From contig DURH01000059.1 in assembly GCA_012837385.1 (NCBI GenBank), forward strand, positions 1-64,000: a stretch of 64,000 nucleotides of DNA, read 5' to 3'. This document shows positions 51,122 through 60,850 of the stretch, piece by piece. The notes beneath the pieces were generated by a model. The model saw only the letters and a list, made by a program, of their open reading frames with translations, ran no database searches and had not been told where the DNA came from. Numbering within the stretch: the first letter of the stretch is position 1; every line of letters begins with the position of its first letter. The position numbers were made by a program, and so were the translations under genes. The DNA is from Bacillota bacterium. GTDB lineage: Bacteria > Bacillota > Limnochordia > Darwinibacteriales > Darwinibacteriaceae.

Positions 51122-52648
51122 ATGCCAGAACAAAAGAAAGTTCTTCTGAGGATATCGAACGTAAGCAAATCATTCCCGGGCACCAAAGCCCTGGACAATG
51201 TGAGCTTAGATGTCTATGAGGGGGAAATTCACGCCATCTGCGGCGAAAATGGGGCTGGTAAGTCCACCCTCATGAAAATCTTGAGCGGCGTCTACCCCGG
51301 GGGGAGCTATGAGGGTGAGTTTTTCCTCCAGGGCACCAAATGCCAGTTTGCAGGGGTCAAGGACTCAGAGCAATTCGGCATACGCATCATCTACCAGGAA
51401 CTGACCTTGGTGCCCCAGATGACCGTGGCGGAGAACATCCTGCTGGGAGCTGAGCCCAACAAATACGGGATAATCAACCAGAATCAATTATACAGCCAAG
51501 CAGAACAGCTCTTGAAGGAATACGACCTCAATGTGCCATGCAGTGCTAAAGTCAGCTCTTTGGGCATAGGCCAGCAGCAGATGGTGGAAATCGCCAAAGC
51601 CCTCTCGGGGAGGGCGCGGCTCTTGATTTTAGATGAGCCCACTTCTGCCCTGACTATTGATGAGACCGAAACGCTCCTCCGGATCATTAGGGAGCTCAAG
51701 GGAAGGGGCGTCACCTGCATCTATATATCTCACAAACTAGAAGAGGTTTTTGAAATAGCAGACCGGATCTCGGTACTGCGCGATGGCAAGCTGATCGGCA
51801 CAGCGGAAACCTCTCAACTGGATCACAACAAGGTGGTCTCCATGATGGTGGGACGGGAGATGGAAAGCCAGTATCCTCCGCGCCAGAGGCAGGTGGGCGA
51901 CGTGATCCTCTCTGTGAAGAACTGGACAGTTGTCAAGGACGGCGGGGCTTCCCGCCCGGTTGTGCAGGACGTTTCCTTTGATCTGCGCAGGGGCGAAGTA
52001 TTGGGTATCGCGGGCCTGATGGGCTCAGGCCGCACCGAACTGGTGCAGAGCATTTTCGGGGAGTACGGCAAGAGGGTTTCTGGCGAGCTGATCCTCAACG
52101 GTGAACCGGTGACGATCAACTCTTCCCAGGATGCCATCAAACACGGGCTGGCTCTGCTGGCTGAAGACCGCAAGCAGCTGAGCCTAATCCTCAAGCACCC
52201 GATTCTAACCAACGTTACCATATCTTCCCTGAGGGAGCTGCTGCGCGGGGGAGTGATTGACCAGAACAGAGAACTCTCCGCGGTCCATGACTACCGGGAT
52301 CGTCTGGCCATCAAGGCTCCCTCGGTGCACACGGTGGTGAATGAACTGAGCGGCGGCAACCAGCAGAAGGTGGCCATCGCCAAGTGGCTCATGACGGACC
52401 CGCAGGTGCTGATCATGGATGAGCCCACCCGCGGCATCGATGTGGGCACCAAGTATGAAGTGTACAAGTTAATGAACGACTTAACCAGTCGGGGCGTTTC
52501 CATAATTATGGTTTCTTCTGAGCTCCCCGAAGTACTGGGGATGAGTGACCGGATCTTGGTCATGCGCGAAGGTACTATGGCAGGCATTGTGGACAATGAC
52601 AATGTAAGCATGGAAGAGATCATGCTGCTGGCAACAGGAGCAGCTTAA
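51122..52648 (+). CDS. xylG: Xylose ABC importer, double-domain ATPase
   Basis: 508 residues with two ABC domains. The first has Walker A GENGAGKSTLMKIL, a GIGQQQMVEIAKAL signature and DEPTSALT. The second has a degenerate Walker A (GLMGSGRTELV), signature SGGNQQKVAIAKWL and DEPTRGIDVGTK, the CUT2 pattern. ATG 51122 follows xylF by 47 bases. It powers the XylH channel. Confidence 0.94.
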   Translation: MPEQKKVLLRISNVSKSFPGTKALDNVSLDVYEGEIHAICGENGAGKSTLMKILSGVYPGGSYEGEFFLQGTKCQFAGVKDSEQFGIRIIYQELTLVPQMTVAENILLGAEPNKYGIINQNQLYSQAEQLLKEYDLNVPCSAKVSSLGIGQQQMVEIAKALSGRARLLILDEPTSALTIDETETLLRIIRELKGRGVTCIYISHKLEEVFEIADRISVLRDGKLIGTAETSQLDHNKVVSMMVGREMESQYPPRQRQVGDVILSVKNWTVVKDGGASRPVVQDVSFDLRRGEVLGIAGLMGSGRTELVQSIFGEYGKRVSGELILNGEPVTINSSQDAIKHGLALLAEDRKQLSLILKHPILTNVTISSLRELLRGGVIDQNRELSAVHDYRDRLAIKAPSVHTVVNELSGGNQQKVAIAKWLMTDPQVLIMDEPTRGIDVGTKYEVYKLMNDLTSRGVSIIMVSSELPEVLGMSDRILVMREGTMAGIVDNDNVSMEEIMLLATGAA

Positions 52649-52674
52649 AACCCAAATCATTTTGAAAAGAAGTG

Positions 52675-53904
52675 ATGCATGTGAATACGGGAGATGTAAA
52701 ACTCGGCACAAAGGAGCGCTCTAAGATGAAGGGCCTCCTGGCAGTAGATATGCGTTCTTACACCATCGTTTTGGCCCTGGTGGTCTTGTGGATCGCCCTC
52801 AGCTTGCTGAGCGACGGCGCTTTCTTTACCCCTCGCAATCTATCTAACCTTTTTAGGCAAGGATCTGTAGTAGCATTCATCGCCGTGGGTATGGTGTTGG
52901 TGATTGCGGCAGGCCAAATTGACCTCTCAGCAGGATCCCTGGCCGGTCTGGCGGGAGCCATAGCCGCGCTCATGCAGGTGCGCTGGCTGCCTGCCCTGGC
53001 CGCAAGTACTGGATGGACTGCCCTGGCCTCCGGTTGGCCCGCGGCCATCTTGAGCATCGCCGCCGCAGTGGCCTGCGGAGTGGCGCTAGGCGCGGTGCAG
53101 GGCGTGTGGGTCGCTTACGGTAAAGTCCCGGCGTTCATCGTTACCCTGGGCGGTTCCTTAGTGTTTCGCGGCTGGCTGCTGGGCATTACCAGGGGAGTGA
53201 ACATCGCCCCCATGGATCCCAAGTTCCAGCTTTTGGGCCAAGCGTACCTGTCCACTGGGTTGGGGACAACCTTGGGCATGATCGCAGTGGCAGCTGTTAT
53301 AGCCTACCGCATCTACTCGCGGATCAACAGGCAGCGCTACGGGCTTACCGTTAGACCCGTGTGGCTGGAGGCGTTGGCTACAGTTGGAGTCTGCGCAATG
53401 ATCATTTTCTTCGTAACACAAATGAACAGTTACCGCGGCATTCCTGTCCCGGTAATCCTCCTCTTGGCGCTGGCCGGCTTGTTTACCTTTATCACTACCC
53501 GCACCCAGTTCGGCCGCCATGTCTATGCCATTGGAGGCAACATTGAGGCCGCCCGCCTGTCGGGGATCAATATTCGGCAGAGTATCTTCAAGATCTTCAT
53601 GGTGGTGGGGGCGATGGCCGGCGTGAGCGGAGCCGTACTCAGCGCTAGGCTGAATGTGGCCACTGCCAACGCGGGATCCCAGTTCGAACTGAATGCCATT
53701 GCCGCCTGCGTCATTGGAGGCACCAGCCTTGCCGGGGGCGAAGGAAGCATTCCAATGGCTCTCATTGGTGCGCTGATTATGGCCAGTGTGGATAACGGCA
53801 TGAGTTTGCTGAACGTAGAATCATTCTGGCAGCAGATCATCAAGGGGCTGATCTTGGCCACCGCGGTGCTCATCGATGTCAACTCCCGTAAAGGGCGGGA
53901 TTAG
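52675..53904 (+). CDS. xylH: Xylose ABC importer, membrane permease
   Basis: About 409 residues, polytopic, CUT2 permease. The family segment FIAVGMVLVIAAGQIDLSAGSLAGLAGAI is near the N-terminus and GGNIEAARLSGINIRQSIFKIFMVVGAMAG near the C-terminus. Longer than RbsC, as usual for XylH. Starts possible at GTG 52672, ATG 52675 or GTG 52681; ATG 52675 is used. Ends before the LacI-type regulator. Confidence 0.93.
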   Translation: MHVNTGDVKLGTKERSKMKGLLAVDMRSYTIVLALVVLWIALSLLSDGAFFTPRNLSNLFRQGSVVAFIAVGMVLVIAAGQIDLSAGSLAGLAGAIAALMQVRWLPALAASTGWTALASGWPAAILSIAAAVACGVALGAVQGVWVAYGKVPAFIVTLGGSLVFRGWLLGITRGVNIAPMDPKFQLLGQAYLSTGLGTTLGMIAVAAVIAYRIYSRINRQRYGLTVRPVWLEALATVGVCAMIIFFVTQMNSYRGIPVPVILLLALAGLFTFITTRTQFGRHVYAIGGNIEAARLSGINIRQSIFKIFMVVGAMAGVSGAVLSARLNVATANAGSQFELNAIAACVIGGTSLAGGEGSIPMALIGALIMASVDNGMSLLNVESFWQQIIKGLILATAVLIDVNSRKGRD

Positions 53905-54010
53905 TCGGTGCTTAGTTTCACAACCGTTTTAGCCCAGTTCTGGCAGGAGTTTCTGGGCACAATGTCAAAACCTAAATGTATATGGAATTTTGAATGGTGG
54001 AGGAAATCGT

Positions 54011-55087
54011 TTGGCTGGAAATCGATCAAGGGGCGCTAGAAAACGACATGTTACCATCGAGGATCTAGCGCGTCATCTAAATATCTCCAAAGCCACTGTC
54101 TCCCTGGCACTGAACAACAGCTCCCTAGTCGCGGATGAAACCCGGCGGCGGGTGACTGCAGCCGCGGAGCAGTTTGGCTATCGACCCAACTACTTTGGGG
54201 CGCGCCTATCCAGGGGCAAGTCCGATATGATCGGCCTGTACATCTTGGGTGGCACAGAGGCGCAGTGCAACTGGATGCTGCCCTCCAGCTGGATGTTTTA
54301 TCATCCCATCCTCAAGGCGGTGAGTGAGGAACTCTCCAAGCACGGTTACCGCTTTAACCTGGAAGTGGTGAGTGTAGAACAGGCGATCAAAGAGGGAGTT
54401 ATCTCTTCGGTGATCCAGGAAGGCTCCTTGGATGGAATGCTCCTGGTGGTGCAGGATGATATAGACTACAGCTTCCTGGACATAGTAGAGGAGAGGCAGT
54501 TTCCCTTTGTGGCGCTCAATGCCAAGGTCTCCGAAACCATCAGTTCCGTAAAGATTGACAATGCCCTGGGCGCCAGTACGGCGGTCGGGCATCTGCTTGA
54601 GCGGGGCCACCGCACAATCGCGCTTTTAAGCGGGCCTGAAAAGGACAGCAACGCCAGTGACAGGTTGAAGGGTTTTCGGGACGCGATCTTAGAGGCCGGG
54701 CTGGAATGGAACCCCAGCCTGGTTTACTATGGCGATTGGAAGCGGGAATCGGGCTGGCGGGGAGCGGAAGCGTTCTTGCAGCTGGAAGACCGGCCGACAG
54801 CCATTTTCTGTGCTAACGACCATATGGCTATCGGAGCCATGCAGATGCTGGAGCAGGCGGGATTGAAGGTGCCCCAGGACGTTTCGTTGATTGGCTTTGA
54901 CGATACAGAACTGTGTCAGGTGGTGGTGCCCAGGTTAACTACAGTAAGACAGCCGGTGGGCTTAATGGGTGAACTAGGGGCTAAAGCGGTGCTGCAGCAA
55001 ATCGATGCAGAGTCCTTCGAGGTAACCCATATCAACCTGGAGCCCGAGCTGATCGTTCGGGAATCCACGGCATATGTCAATCGTTGA
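54011..55087 (+). CDS. LacI-family transcriptional regulator of the xylose operon
   Basis: 358 residues: N-terminal helix-turn-helix [21 protein letters not shown], then a sugar-sensing core with [41 protein letters not shown] 54011 is taken as start behind GGTGGAGG (53997-54003); the earlier TTG 53990 precedes that site. It lies between xylH and xylA on the same strand, so it most likely binds the two operators upstream of the operon, with xylose as probable inducer. Bacilli usually use a ROK-type XylR; a LacI-type regulator is the alternative seen elsewhere. Confidence 0.92.
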   Translation: MAGNRSRGARKRHVTIEDLARHLNISKATVSLALNNSSLVADETRRRVTAAAEQFGYRPNYFGARLSRGKSDMIGLYILGGTEAQCNWMLPSSWMFYHPILKAVSEELSKHGYRFNLEVVSVEQAIKEGVISSVIQEGSLDGMLLVVQDDIDYSFLDIVEERQFPFVALNAKVSETISSVKIDNALGASTAVGHLLERGHRTIALLSGPEKDSNASDRLKGFRDAILEAGLEWNPSLVYYGDWKRESGWRGAEAFLQLEDRPTAIFCANDHMAIGAMQMLEQAGLKVPQDVSLIGFDDTELCQVVVPRLTTVRQPVGLMGELGAKAVLQQIDAESFEVTHINLEPELIVRESTAYVNR

Positions 55088-55119
55088 TCAATAGGTTTCT
55101 AAACGAAGGAGGAAGTAAT

Positions 55120-56439
55120 GTGAACAAGTACTTTCCAGAAGTAAGTAAAGTGCTCTATGAAGGTAAGGACACTAAGAATCCCTTAGCCTTCCGTTATTAC
55201 GATCCCCAGCGTAAAGTAGGGGATAAGACCATGGAGGAACATCTTCGCTTTTCCATGGCTTACTGGCATACCCTCTGCGCTTCAGGCGTAGACATGTTTG
55301 GCTCCGGCACGGCAGTTCGGCCTTGGGATAAACTCACCAAGCCCATGGACATCGCCAAAGCCAGGGCAGAAGCAGCGTTTGAGTTTATGGTCAAGATGCA
55401 GATTCCTTTCTTCTGCTTCCACGACGTAGACATCGCTCCAGAGGGCGAGAACCTCACCGAGACTTTCAAGAACCTCGATGAGATCGCAGCCCTGCTCAAA
55501 GACTTAATGAAACAGACCGGCATTAAGCTGCTCTGGGGTACCACTAATCTCTTTACCCATCCCCGCTTTTTGCACGGTGCCTCCACTTCGCCTAACGCTG
55601 ATGTCTTTGCCTATTCCGCGGCACGGGTCAAGAAGACCATGGAAATCACCAAGGACCTGGGCGGCGAGAACTATGTGTTCTGGGGCGGCCGGGAAGGCTA
55701 TGAAACCCTGCTGAACACAGATATGAAACTGGAAATGGATAACCTAGCCCGCTTCCTGCATATGGCAGTGGATTATGCTAAGGAAATCGGCTTTACCGGT
55801 CAGTTCCTCATCGAACCCAAGCCGAAAGAGCCAACCAAGCACCAGTATGACTTCGACGTAGCTTCTGTGATCGGCTTCTTGAAGACCTATGGTTTGGATA
55901 AGGACTTCAAGGTCAATATCGAAGCTAACCATGCTACGCTGGCTGGACACACCTTCCAGCATGAGCTGCGCCTGGCCAGAATCAACGGCCTGCTGGGCAG
56001 CGTAGATGCCAACCAAGGTGACGAACTCTTGGGTTGGGATACGGACCAGTTCCCCACCAACCTCTATGTCACCACTCTCGCTATGTATGAGATTCTGCTC
56101 AATGGCGGCTTAGCACCTGGCGGCCTCAACTTTGACGCCAAGGTACGCAGGGGCTCCTATGAACCCATCGACCTCTTCTACGGCCATCTGGCAGGCATGG
56201 ACGCCTTTGCCCACGGCTTGCTGGCAGCCTACAAGCTCCTGGAATCCAGGGAACTGGAAGACTTTGTGGCTGAGCGCTACAGCAGCTACACCAAGGGAAT
56301 TGGTGAGAAGATCGTCAAGGGCGAAGTGGGCTTCAAAGAGCTGGCTGAATACGCCATGGATCATCAAGAGATTAAGCATACATCTGGACGCCAAGAGCTC
56401 CTGGAGACCATCGTCAACAAGTACATCTTCGAAGCTTAA
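55120..56439 (+). CDS. xylA: Xylose isomerase
   Basis: Converts D-xylose to D-xylulose. 439 residues, the usual length of class II enzymes, starting [29 protein letters not shown]. The catalytic histidine is in [11 protein letters not shown], metal ligands in [32 protein letters not shown] and [19 protein letters not shown], and the WGGREGYE motif is present. GTG 55120 follows GAAGGAGGAA; the TTG 55084 overlapping the regulator stop is rejected. Confidence 0.97.
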   Translation: MNKYFPEVSKVLYEGKDTKNPLAFRYYDPQRKVGDKTMEEHLRFSMAYWHTLCASGVDMFGSGTAVRPWDKLTKPMDIAKARAEAAFEFMVKMQIPFFCFHDVDIAPEGENLTETFKNLDEIAALLKDLMKQTGIKLLWGTTNLFTHPRFLHGASTSPNADVFAYSAARVKKTMEITKDLGGENYVFWGGREGYETLLNTDMKLEMDNLARFLHMAVDYAKEIGFTGQFLIEPKPKEPTKHQYDFDVASVIGFLKTYGLDKDFKVNIEANHATLAGHTFQHELRLARINGLLGSVDANQGDELLGWDTDQFPTNLYVTTLAMYEILLNGGLAPGGLNFDAKVRRGSYEPIDLFYGHLAGMDAFAHGLLAAYKLLESRELEDFVAERYSSYTKGIGEKIVKGEVGFKELAEYAMDHQEIKHTSGRQELLETIVNKYIFEA

Positions 56440-56488
56440 GCTGGCATTCGGTACTTAAAACGGCAGGAGTGAAAGGCGGGTAGATGTG

Positions 56489-57988
56489 ATGAGTTATCTT
56501 ATAGGCTTAGACGTTGGCACATCGGCTGTAAAGGCGCTTTTGCTCACCAGCGAAGGCAGCGTGGTGGGAAGCCATACCGCCGAGTATCCTTTCCGCTCGC
56601 CGCAGCCTGGCTGGACCGAGCAGGATCCAGAGGATATGTGGAAAGCGTCTGCAGAGGCCGTCCGCGGAGTGCTATCCAAGTTCTCCGTTAATCCTGAGGC
56701 AGTAGCTGGTGTGGGACTATCGGGCCAGATGCACAGCTCTGTGTTCCTGGATGAGCGCAGTGAAGTGATCAGGCCTGCAATCCTTTGGAATGACACGAGG
56801 ACCACGCCCCAATGCCGCTTGATCGACAAGACAGTGGATCCCGATGTGCTGCGGGAAGAGGCTTGCAACCCTGCTCTTGAGGGGTTTACCCTTCCCAAAG
56901 TGCTGTGGCTGAAGGAAAATGAACCTGAGAATTTCGCCAAGCTGCGCTGCTTGGTGCTGCCCAAGGATTATGTGCGCTTCCGCTTAACGGGCAATCTGGC
57001 CATGGAAGTGTCCGATGCCGCGGGCATGCTCATGATGAACCTGCGCAAACAGGCGTGGTCCAAACCCATTTTGGACGCCTTTGATCTCCCCGCAGACATT
57101 CTGCCGCCCATTATCGGGTCGTCGGAAGTGGCGGGAACCATCACTGCGGAAGCCGCTGAAGCCACCGGCTTGAAGCCAGGCACCCCAGTTGTGGGCGGCG
57201 GAGCAGATAACGCCTGTGGAGCTGTGGGCTCCGGCGTAGTGGTTGCCGGCAGGGGCATGGTGAGCCTGGGCACCAGCGGAGTGATCCTCGCTCACTTGGC
57301 AGAACCCAGACTGATCACCGAGGGCACCGTGCATATGTTCAACAGCTGCGTGCCAGGGGAATTCTACATGATGGGGGTAACCCTGTCTGCAGGCCTTTCC
57401 CTGAGCTGGCTGCGGAGCCGCATCGGCATGGAAGAAGTTCCCTATGATGTGATGACCAAAGCCGCCGAAACTGTACCTCCCGGCAGCCGCGGCCTGGTGT
57501 TCCTCCCCTATCTAACTGGGGAGCGCACACCTCATGGTGACGGCAATGCCAGGGGCAGCTTTGTGGGGCTCAGCGCTATCCATGATCAGGGTGATCTGGT
57601 CCGTGCGGTATTGGAAGGAGTGGCCTATGCCTTCTGCGATTCCGTACGACTGCTGCGGTCCGCAGGCTGGAACGGCACATCCTTACGGGCACTGGGCGGT
57701 GGCGCCAAGTCTCCGCTGTGGAAGAAGATCATTGCCAGCGCCACTGGTTTGATGCTGGAAGAGATCAACATTGATGAAGGCCCAGGCTTGGGTGCAGCTA
57801 TCCTGGCCGGGGTAGGAACAGGCATCTACGCCGATGTGCGGGAAGCCTCTGACTCCATCATTAAGGTGAAGGGTGCAGTGGAACCTGACCCAGAGTGGAA
57901 CAAGGTTTACAGCGAAATGTACCAGGTGTACAGAACTCTGTACCCGGCCTTGAAACCTTCCTTTGATCGCTTAGTAAGTATGGCGTAG
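56489..57988 (+). CDS. xylB: Xylulokinase
   Basis: 499-residue FGGY-family kinase phosphorylating xylulose. N-terminal ATP-fold motif IGLDVGTSAVKALL, the catalytic segment SGQMHSSVFLD and ILWNDTRT, and a C-terminal FGGY signature around GGGAKSPLWKKIIASATG. ATG 56489 follows AAAGGCGGG; GTG 56486 is possible. Last gene of the xylose operon; its product feeds the transketolase pathway. The stop is followed directly by a heptanucleotide array and a terminator. Confidence 0.96.
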   Translation: MSYLIGLDVGTSAVKALLLTSEGSVVGSHTAEYPFRSPQPGWTEQDPEDMWKASAEAVRGVLSKFSVNPEAVAGVGLSGQMHSSVFLDERSEVIRPAILWNDTRTTPQCRLIDKTVDPDVLREEACNPALEGFTLPKVLWLKENEPENFAKLRCLVLPKDYVRFRLTGNLAMEVSDAAGMLMMNLRKQAWSKPILDAFDLPADILPPIIGSSEVAGTITAEAAEATGLKPGTPVVGGGADNACGAVGSGVVVAGRGMVSLGTSGVILAHLAEPRLITEGTVHMFNSCVPGEFYMMGVTLSAGLSLSWLRSRIGMEEVPYDVMTKAAETVPPGSRGLVFLPYLTGERTPHGDGNARGSFVGLSAIHDQGDLVRAVLEGVAYAFCDSVRLLRSAGWNGTSLRALGGGAKSPLWKKIIASATGLMLEEINIDEGPGLGAAILAGVGTGIYADVREASDSIIKVKGAVEPDPEWNKVYSEMYQVYRTLYPALKPSFDRLVSMA

Positions 57989-57991
57989 CGG

Positions 57992-58040
57992 AGCAGGAGG
58001 CAAGAGGCAAGAGGCAAGAGGCAAGAAGCAGGAAGTAAGG
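57992..58040 (+). repeat. Heptanucleotide array between xylB stop and its terminator
   Basis: Seven head-to-tail heptads, AGCAGGA, GGCAAGA four times, AGCAGGA and AGTAAGG, begin three bases after the xylB stop and end two bases before the terminator stem. Same consensus and same placement as the array after leuS. Confidence 0.9.
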
Positions 58041-58042
58041 AG

Positions 58043-58065
58043 GGGCTGGGGGAACCCAGCCCTTT
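58043..58065 (+). terminator. Rho-independent terminator of the xylose operon
   Basis: Stem GGGCTGGG / CCCAGCCC with a four-base loop, followed by TTTC. Confidence 0.8.
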
Positions 58066-58120
58066 CAGATCCTGATTGCCGTACTGCGTCTGCTGGCAGT
58101 ACGCAGAGGAGGTATGTGTT

Positions 58121-58531
58121 GTGACCGTAGAGATTGTAGGCGGAGTCCAGGTTTCGTTTCCTCAGGACTGTGGGAATGCACCGCGGAAGATGGTACTGGT
58201 GGGGCTTTACAAAGCATTTGCCGCCCGTGATTTTGAGCATCTTCAGGCTAACACAGCTGAAGATGTGCGCTGGGACATAGTGGGCAAGCAGGTTCTAGAA
58301 AACCAGGCAGCTTCCCTGGAACTCCTGGAGCAGTATAGAGCAGCGGAGGGAGGCCTCAAGGAAATCGTCATATTGAATGCGATTACCCACGGCAACACCT
58401 GCGCGGTCCACGGAGAAATCCTGTGCAGCAGTGGGGCCCGCTTTGGCTTTTGCGATGTGTTCGTTTTCCGCGGCTTCACAAAAACGGCCAAAGTTAAGGA
58501 AGTCACTTCTTATGTGATCAGAACCAATTAG
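58121..58531 (+). CDS. NTF2-like (SnoaL-type) small protein
   Basis: About 136 residues of the NTF2-like alpha+beta fold: LVGLYKAFAARDFEHLQANTAEDVRWDI is the standard opening helix pair and the later strands include GNTCAVHGEIL and FCDVFVFRG. The start is GTG 58121, eight bases after GAGGAGG. A hairpin, CGTACTGC / GCAGTACG (58080-58103), ends three bases before that site and might modulate translation. Function unknown; such proteins range from isomerases to ligand carriers. Confidence 0.8.
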   Translation: MTVEIVGGVQVSFPQDCGNAPRKMVLVGLYKAFAARDFEHLQANTAEDVRWDIVGKQVLENQAASLELLEQYRAAEGGLKEIVILNAITHGNTCAVHGEILCSSGARFGFCDVFVFRGFTKTAKVKEVTSYVIRTN

Positions 58532-58533
58532 GC

Positions 58534-59622
58534 TCAGTCTTCAATGCAGCTCAAGAAGAAGTTGTTGATCTGCTCCATAAGCTCTTGGTTAACCTGGTGC
58601 ACTAAAGCCTTATCGATTTGGGCGAAGAACTCCCGCTTGATTTCATAGGGAATCCCATCATCATACTGCTGGGCGAGGGCTCGCAGTTCCGCATTCAGCC
58701 CGTTCACGTAAGCATTAGACTCCCTGGAGTGGAGGATGTTGTTATGGTTGTTGCGGTTCTCTTCATCCAAGGCTAGGAACTGAACCTTAGGGTTAGTGAT
58801 CTTGTCCCGGCGGCTGATAATGGAGCTGCCCTGGTACTCAACTGTGGTATCTCCTGTGCCATGGATGATCAAGGCGGGAACTGCCGTCTTGTTCAAAGCA
58901 TCGACAGCTGTTAGAGCAGCCGTTCTGCCGTACAGCACCCGTTCGTACAGCCAGAGGAAGGGGCGCTGAGAGTACATTATGGGCCCCAGCATTTTGCTGC
59001 CCTGCTCTAGGATCATCTCTATGGATGAGTTGGGGGCAGCGATGGAAACGATGCCCGCCACCGGGTGATCATAATGCAGGATGTTGGCGGCGGCATAGCC
59101 TCCCCAGCTGTGGCCGAAGATAAGCACCGGCAAATCGTTGATATCAGGGCGGGTGGAAGTATACTGCAGGGCAGCATCCAGATCCACCAAGGACTGAGGG
59201 AATCCCCTGGAGCTTTTCCCTTCGCTGTCATAGGAGCCAGTGGCATCATAGGCAAAGACGCTCCAGCCTTGGTCTAGGAAGTACATGATCTGAGGCAGGT
59301 AGCTGTCGGCACCTCCGCCCATCCCATGCGCGACCACCACCAGTCCGGGGCTGAGGGGGTTGTGATATAGATAGCCTTGGAGGCGGTTGTTCCCTGAGTA
59401 GAAGGTCACCAGCTCCTGGGGATACAGACCTGCAACATCGCTGTACCTCAGTTCAGTACTGATGGCGGGGTCGGGCCGCTCGAAGCGCCCAAACTGCTCA
59501 TCATAGATGATCTTCATTCCGACCATGGACAGAACTGCAAACAGCACTAAAAGCGTCAGTACCGTATAGGACAGGATCTTGGCGATCCTTTTCCCTCTTG
59601 ATGTTCTCCTCTTCATCTTCAC
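58534..59622 (-). CDS. Membrane-anchored alpha/beta hydrolase
   Basis: About 362 residues. An N-terminal transmembrane segment (ILSYTVLTLLVLFAVLSMVG) is followed by an alpha/beta-hydrolase domain with VVVAHGMGGG, the nucleophile elbow FGHSWGG and a later IIHGTGDTTV carrying the acid. The active site should face outward. The start is uncertain among TTG 59643, GTG 59622 and ATG 59616; 59622 best fits the GGGAG site. The substrate may be an ester, peptide or lipid. It is convergent with the NTF2-like gene, with two bases between the stops. Confidence 0.88.
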   Translation of the reverse strand: MKMKRRTSRGKRIAKILSYTVLTLLVLFAVLSMVGMKIIYDEQFGRFERPDPAISTELRYSDVAGLYPQELVTFYSGNNRLQGYLYHNPLSPGLVVVAHGMGGGADSYLPQIMYFLDQGWSVFAYDATGSYDSEGKSSRGFPQSLVDLDAALQYTSTRPDINDLPVLIFGHSWGGYAAANILHYDHPVAGIVSIAAPNSSIEMILEQGSKMLGPIMYSQRPFLWLYERVLYGRTAALTAVDALNKTAVPALIIHGTGDTTVEYQGSSIISRRDKITNPKVQFLALDEENRNNHNNILHSRESNAYVNGLNAELRALAQQYDDGIPYEIKREFFAQIDKALVHQVNQELMEQINNFFLSCIED

Positions 59623-59796
59623 CAGCTTCAGCTCCCGTTTCAAGTTAGTGATTTATTTCTCCATCCCAGTACATTCACTGTGTTCCATGACTGCTCCTGC
59701 GATATTTTGGGAAAATTTCTGTCAATTGATGGTTGGAACAACGGTCCTTTTGGAGGCACTCAGCTCAGTTTAGGTCCATAGCGACACCATAGCAAA

Positions 59797-59823
59797 GGGC
59801 TGCAGGCAGAACACCTGCAGCCC
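59797..59823 (-). terminator. Terminator downstream of the TIM-barrel isomerase gene
   Basis: Stem GGGCTGCAGG / CCTGCAGCCC with a seven-base loop, followed on the minus strand by TTTGCTATGG; 24 bases after the isomerase stop. Confidence 0.8.
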
Positions 59824-59846
59824 CATTTCTTGATTTGGCTTGTGGC

Positions 59847-60836
59847 CTATTTCTTCAGAGCATCATCAAAGGCTATAGCCGATGGTTCGAAGTCCACGCT
59901 GCGCACAAAGGCCAGGGCCTCCCGTGCGCCGAACTCCCGATCCATTCCGCTGTCTTCCCATTCCACCGAAAGGGGCCCGCTATAGCCAATGGCGTTCAGC
60001 TCACGGATGATGTCTTCGAAGTTTACATCGCCGTGGCCCAGGGAGCGGAAATTCCAGCCCCGCCTGGTGTCGCCGAAGGTAATGTGCGAGCCGAGTATGC
60101 CAGCCCTGCCGTCCAGGGTGACTGCTGCATCCTTCATATGCACATGGTAGATGCGGTCGGCAAACTCACGGATAAACAGATGGGGCTCCATACCCTGCCA
60201 GATCAGGTGGCTGGGGTCGAAGTTGATGCCCAGGGTTTTGCGGAGGTTGAAGTGCTTGAGCAGCTTCTCCGTTGTGTAGAAGTCAAAGGCAATCTCCGTG
60301 GGGTGGACTTCCAGGGCAAAGAGCACATCGTTCTTGTCGAACTCGTCGAAAATGGGTGTCCACAGCTCCACAATGCGGTTAAAGCCTTCTTCAATCATTG
60401 CTTCAGTTGTGGGCGGGAAGGAGTACCAGTAGGCCCAAATAGGTGAGCCAGTGAAGCCAGTCACCACTTTGCAGCCCATATTCTTAGCTGCTTTGGCCAC
60501 ATACTTCATCTCTTGAATGGCCCACTCCCGGATCTTATCTGGCTGCCCTTTCACATGGTCAGGGGCAAAGGTGTCCAGCCTGGGATCCCAATTGTCGCCC
60601 ACGCACTGTCCAGGCAGATGCGCGCCTAAGGCCCAGCATTTTAGGCCGTATTTCTCCAGGGTTTTCAGGCGGTCTTCCACATAAGCTGGATCTTCAGCCG
60701 CCCGTTTCGGATCCAAATGGTCTCCCCAGCAGGCGATTTCCAGCCCGTCATAGCCAATCTCGCTCATCATCTGGCAGACCTGCTCGAAGGTGAGGTCAGC
60801 CCATTGGCCTGTAAAGATAGTAACTGGTCTAGTCAT
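59847..60836 (-). CDS. Sugar phosphate isomerase/epimerase (IolE/IolI-like TIM barrel)
   Basis: About 329 residues of the AP-endonuclease-2-type TIM barrel. Metal-site features include ALEVHPTEIAFDF, INFDPSHLIWQG, HVHMKDAAV and SVEWEDSGMDRE. ATG 60836 is used because AAGGAG is nine bases upstream; the ATG at 60845 touches that site. It lies 14 bases after the Gfo/Idh/MocA gene, so both form one operon, as in inositol or sugar-acid pathways. The exact substrate is unknown. Confidence 0.88.
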   Translation of the reverse strand: MTRPVTIFTGQWADLTFEQVCQMMSEIGYDGLEIACWGDHLDPKRAAEDPAYVEDRLKTLEKYGLKCWALGAHLPGQCVGDNWDPRLDTFAPDHVKGQPDKIREWAIQEMKYVAKAAKNMGCKVVTGFTGSPIWAYWYSFPPTTEAMIEEGFNRIVELWTPIFDEFDKNDVLFALEVHPTEIAFDFYTTEKLLKHFNLRKTLGINFDPSHLIWQGMEPHLFIREFADRIYHVHMKDAAVTLDGRAGILGSHITFGDTRRGWNFRSLGHGDVNFEDIIRELNAIGYSGPLSVEWEDSGMDREFGAREALAFVRSVDFEPSAIAFDDALKK

Positions 60837-60850
60837 TCCGCTCATCTCCT

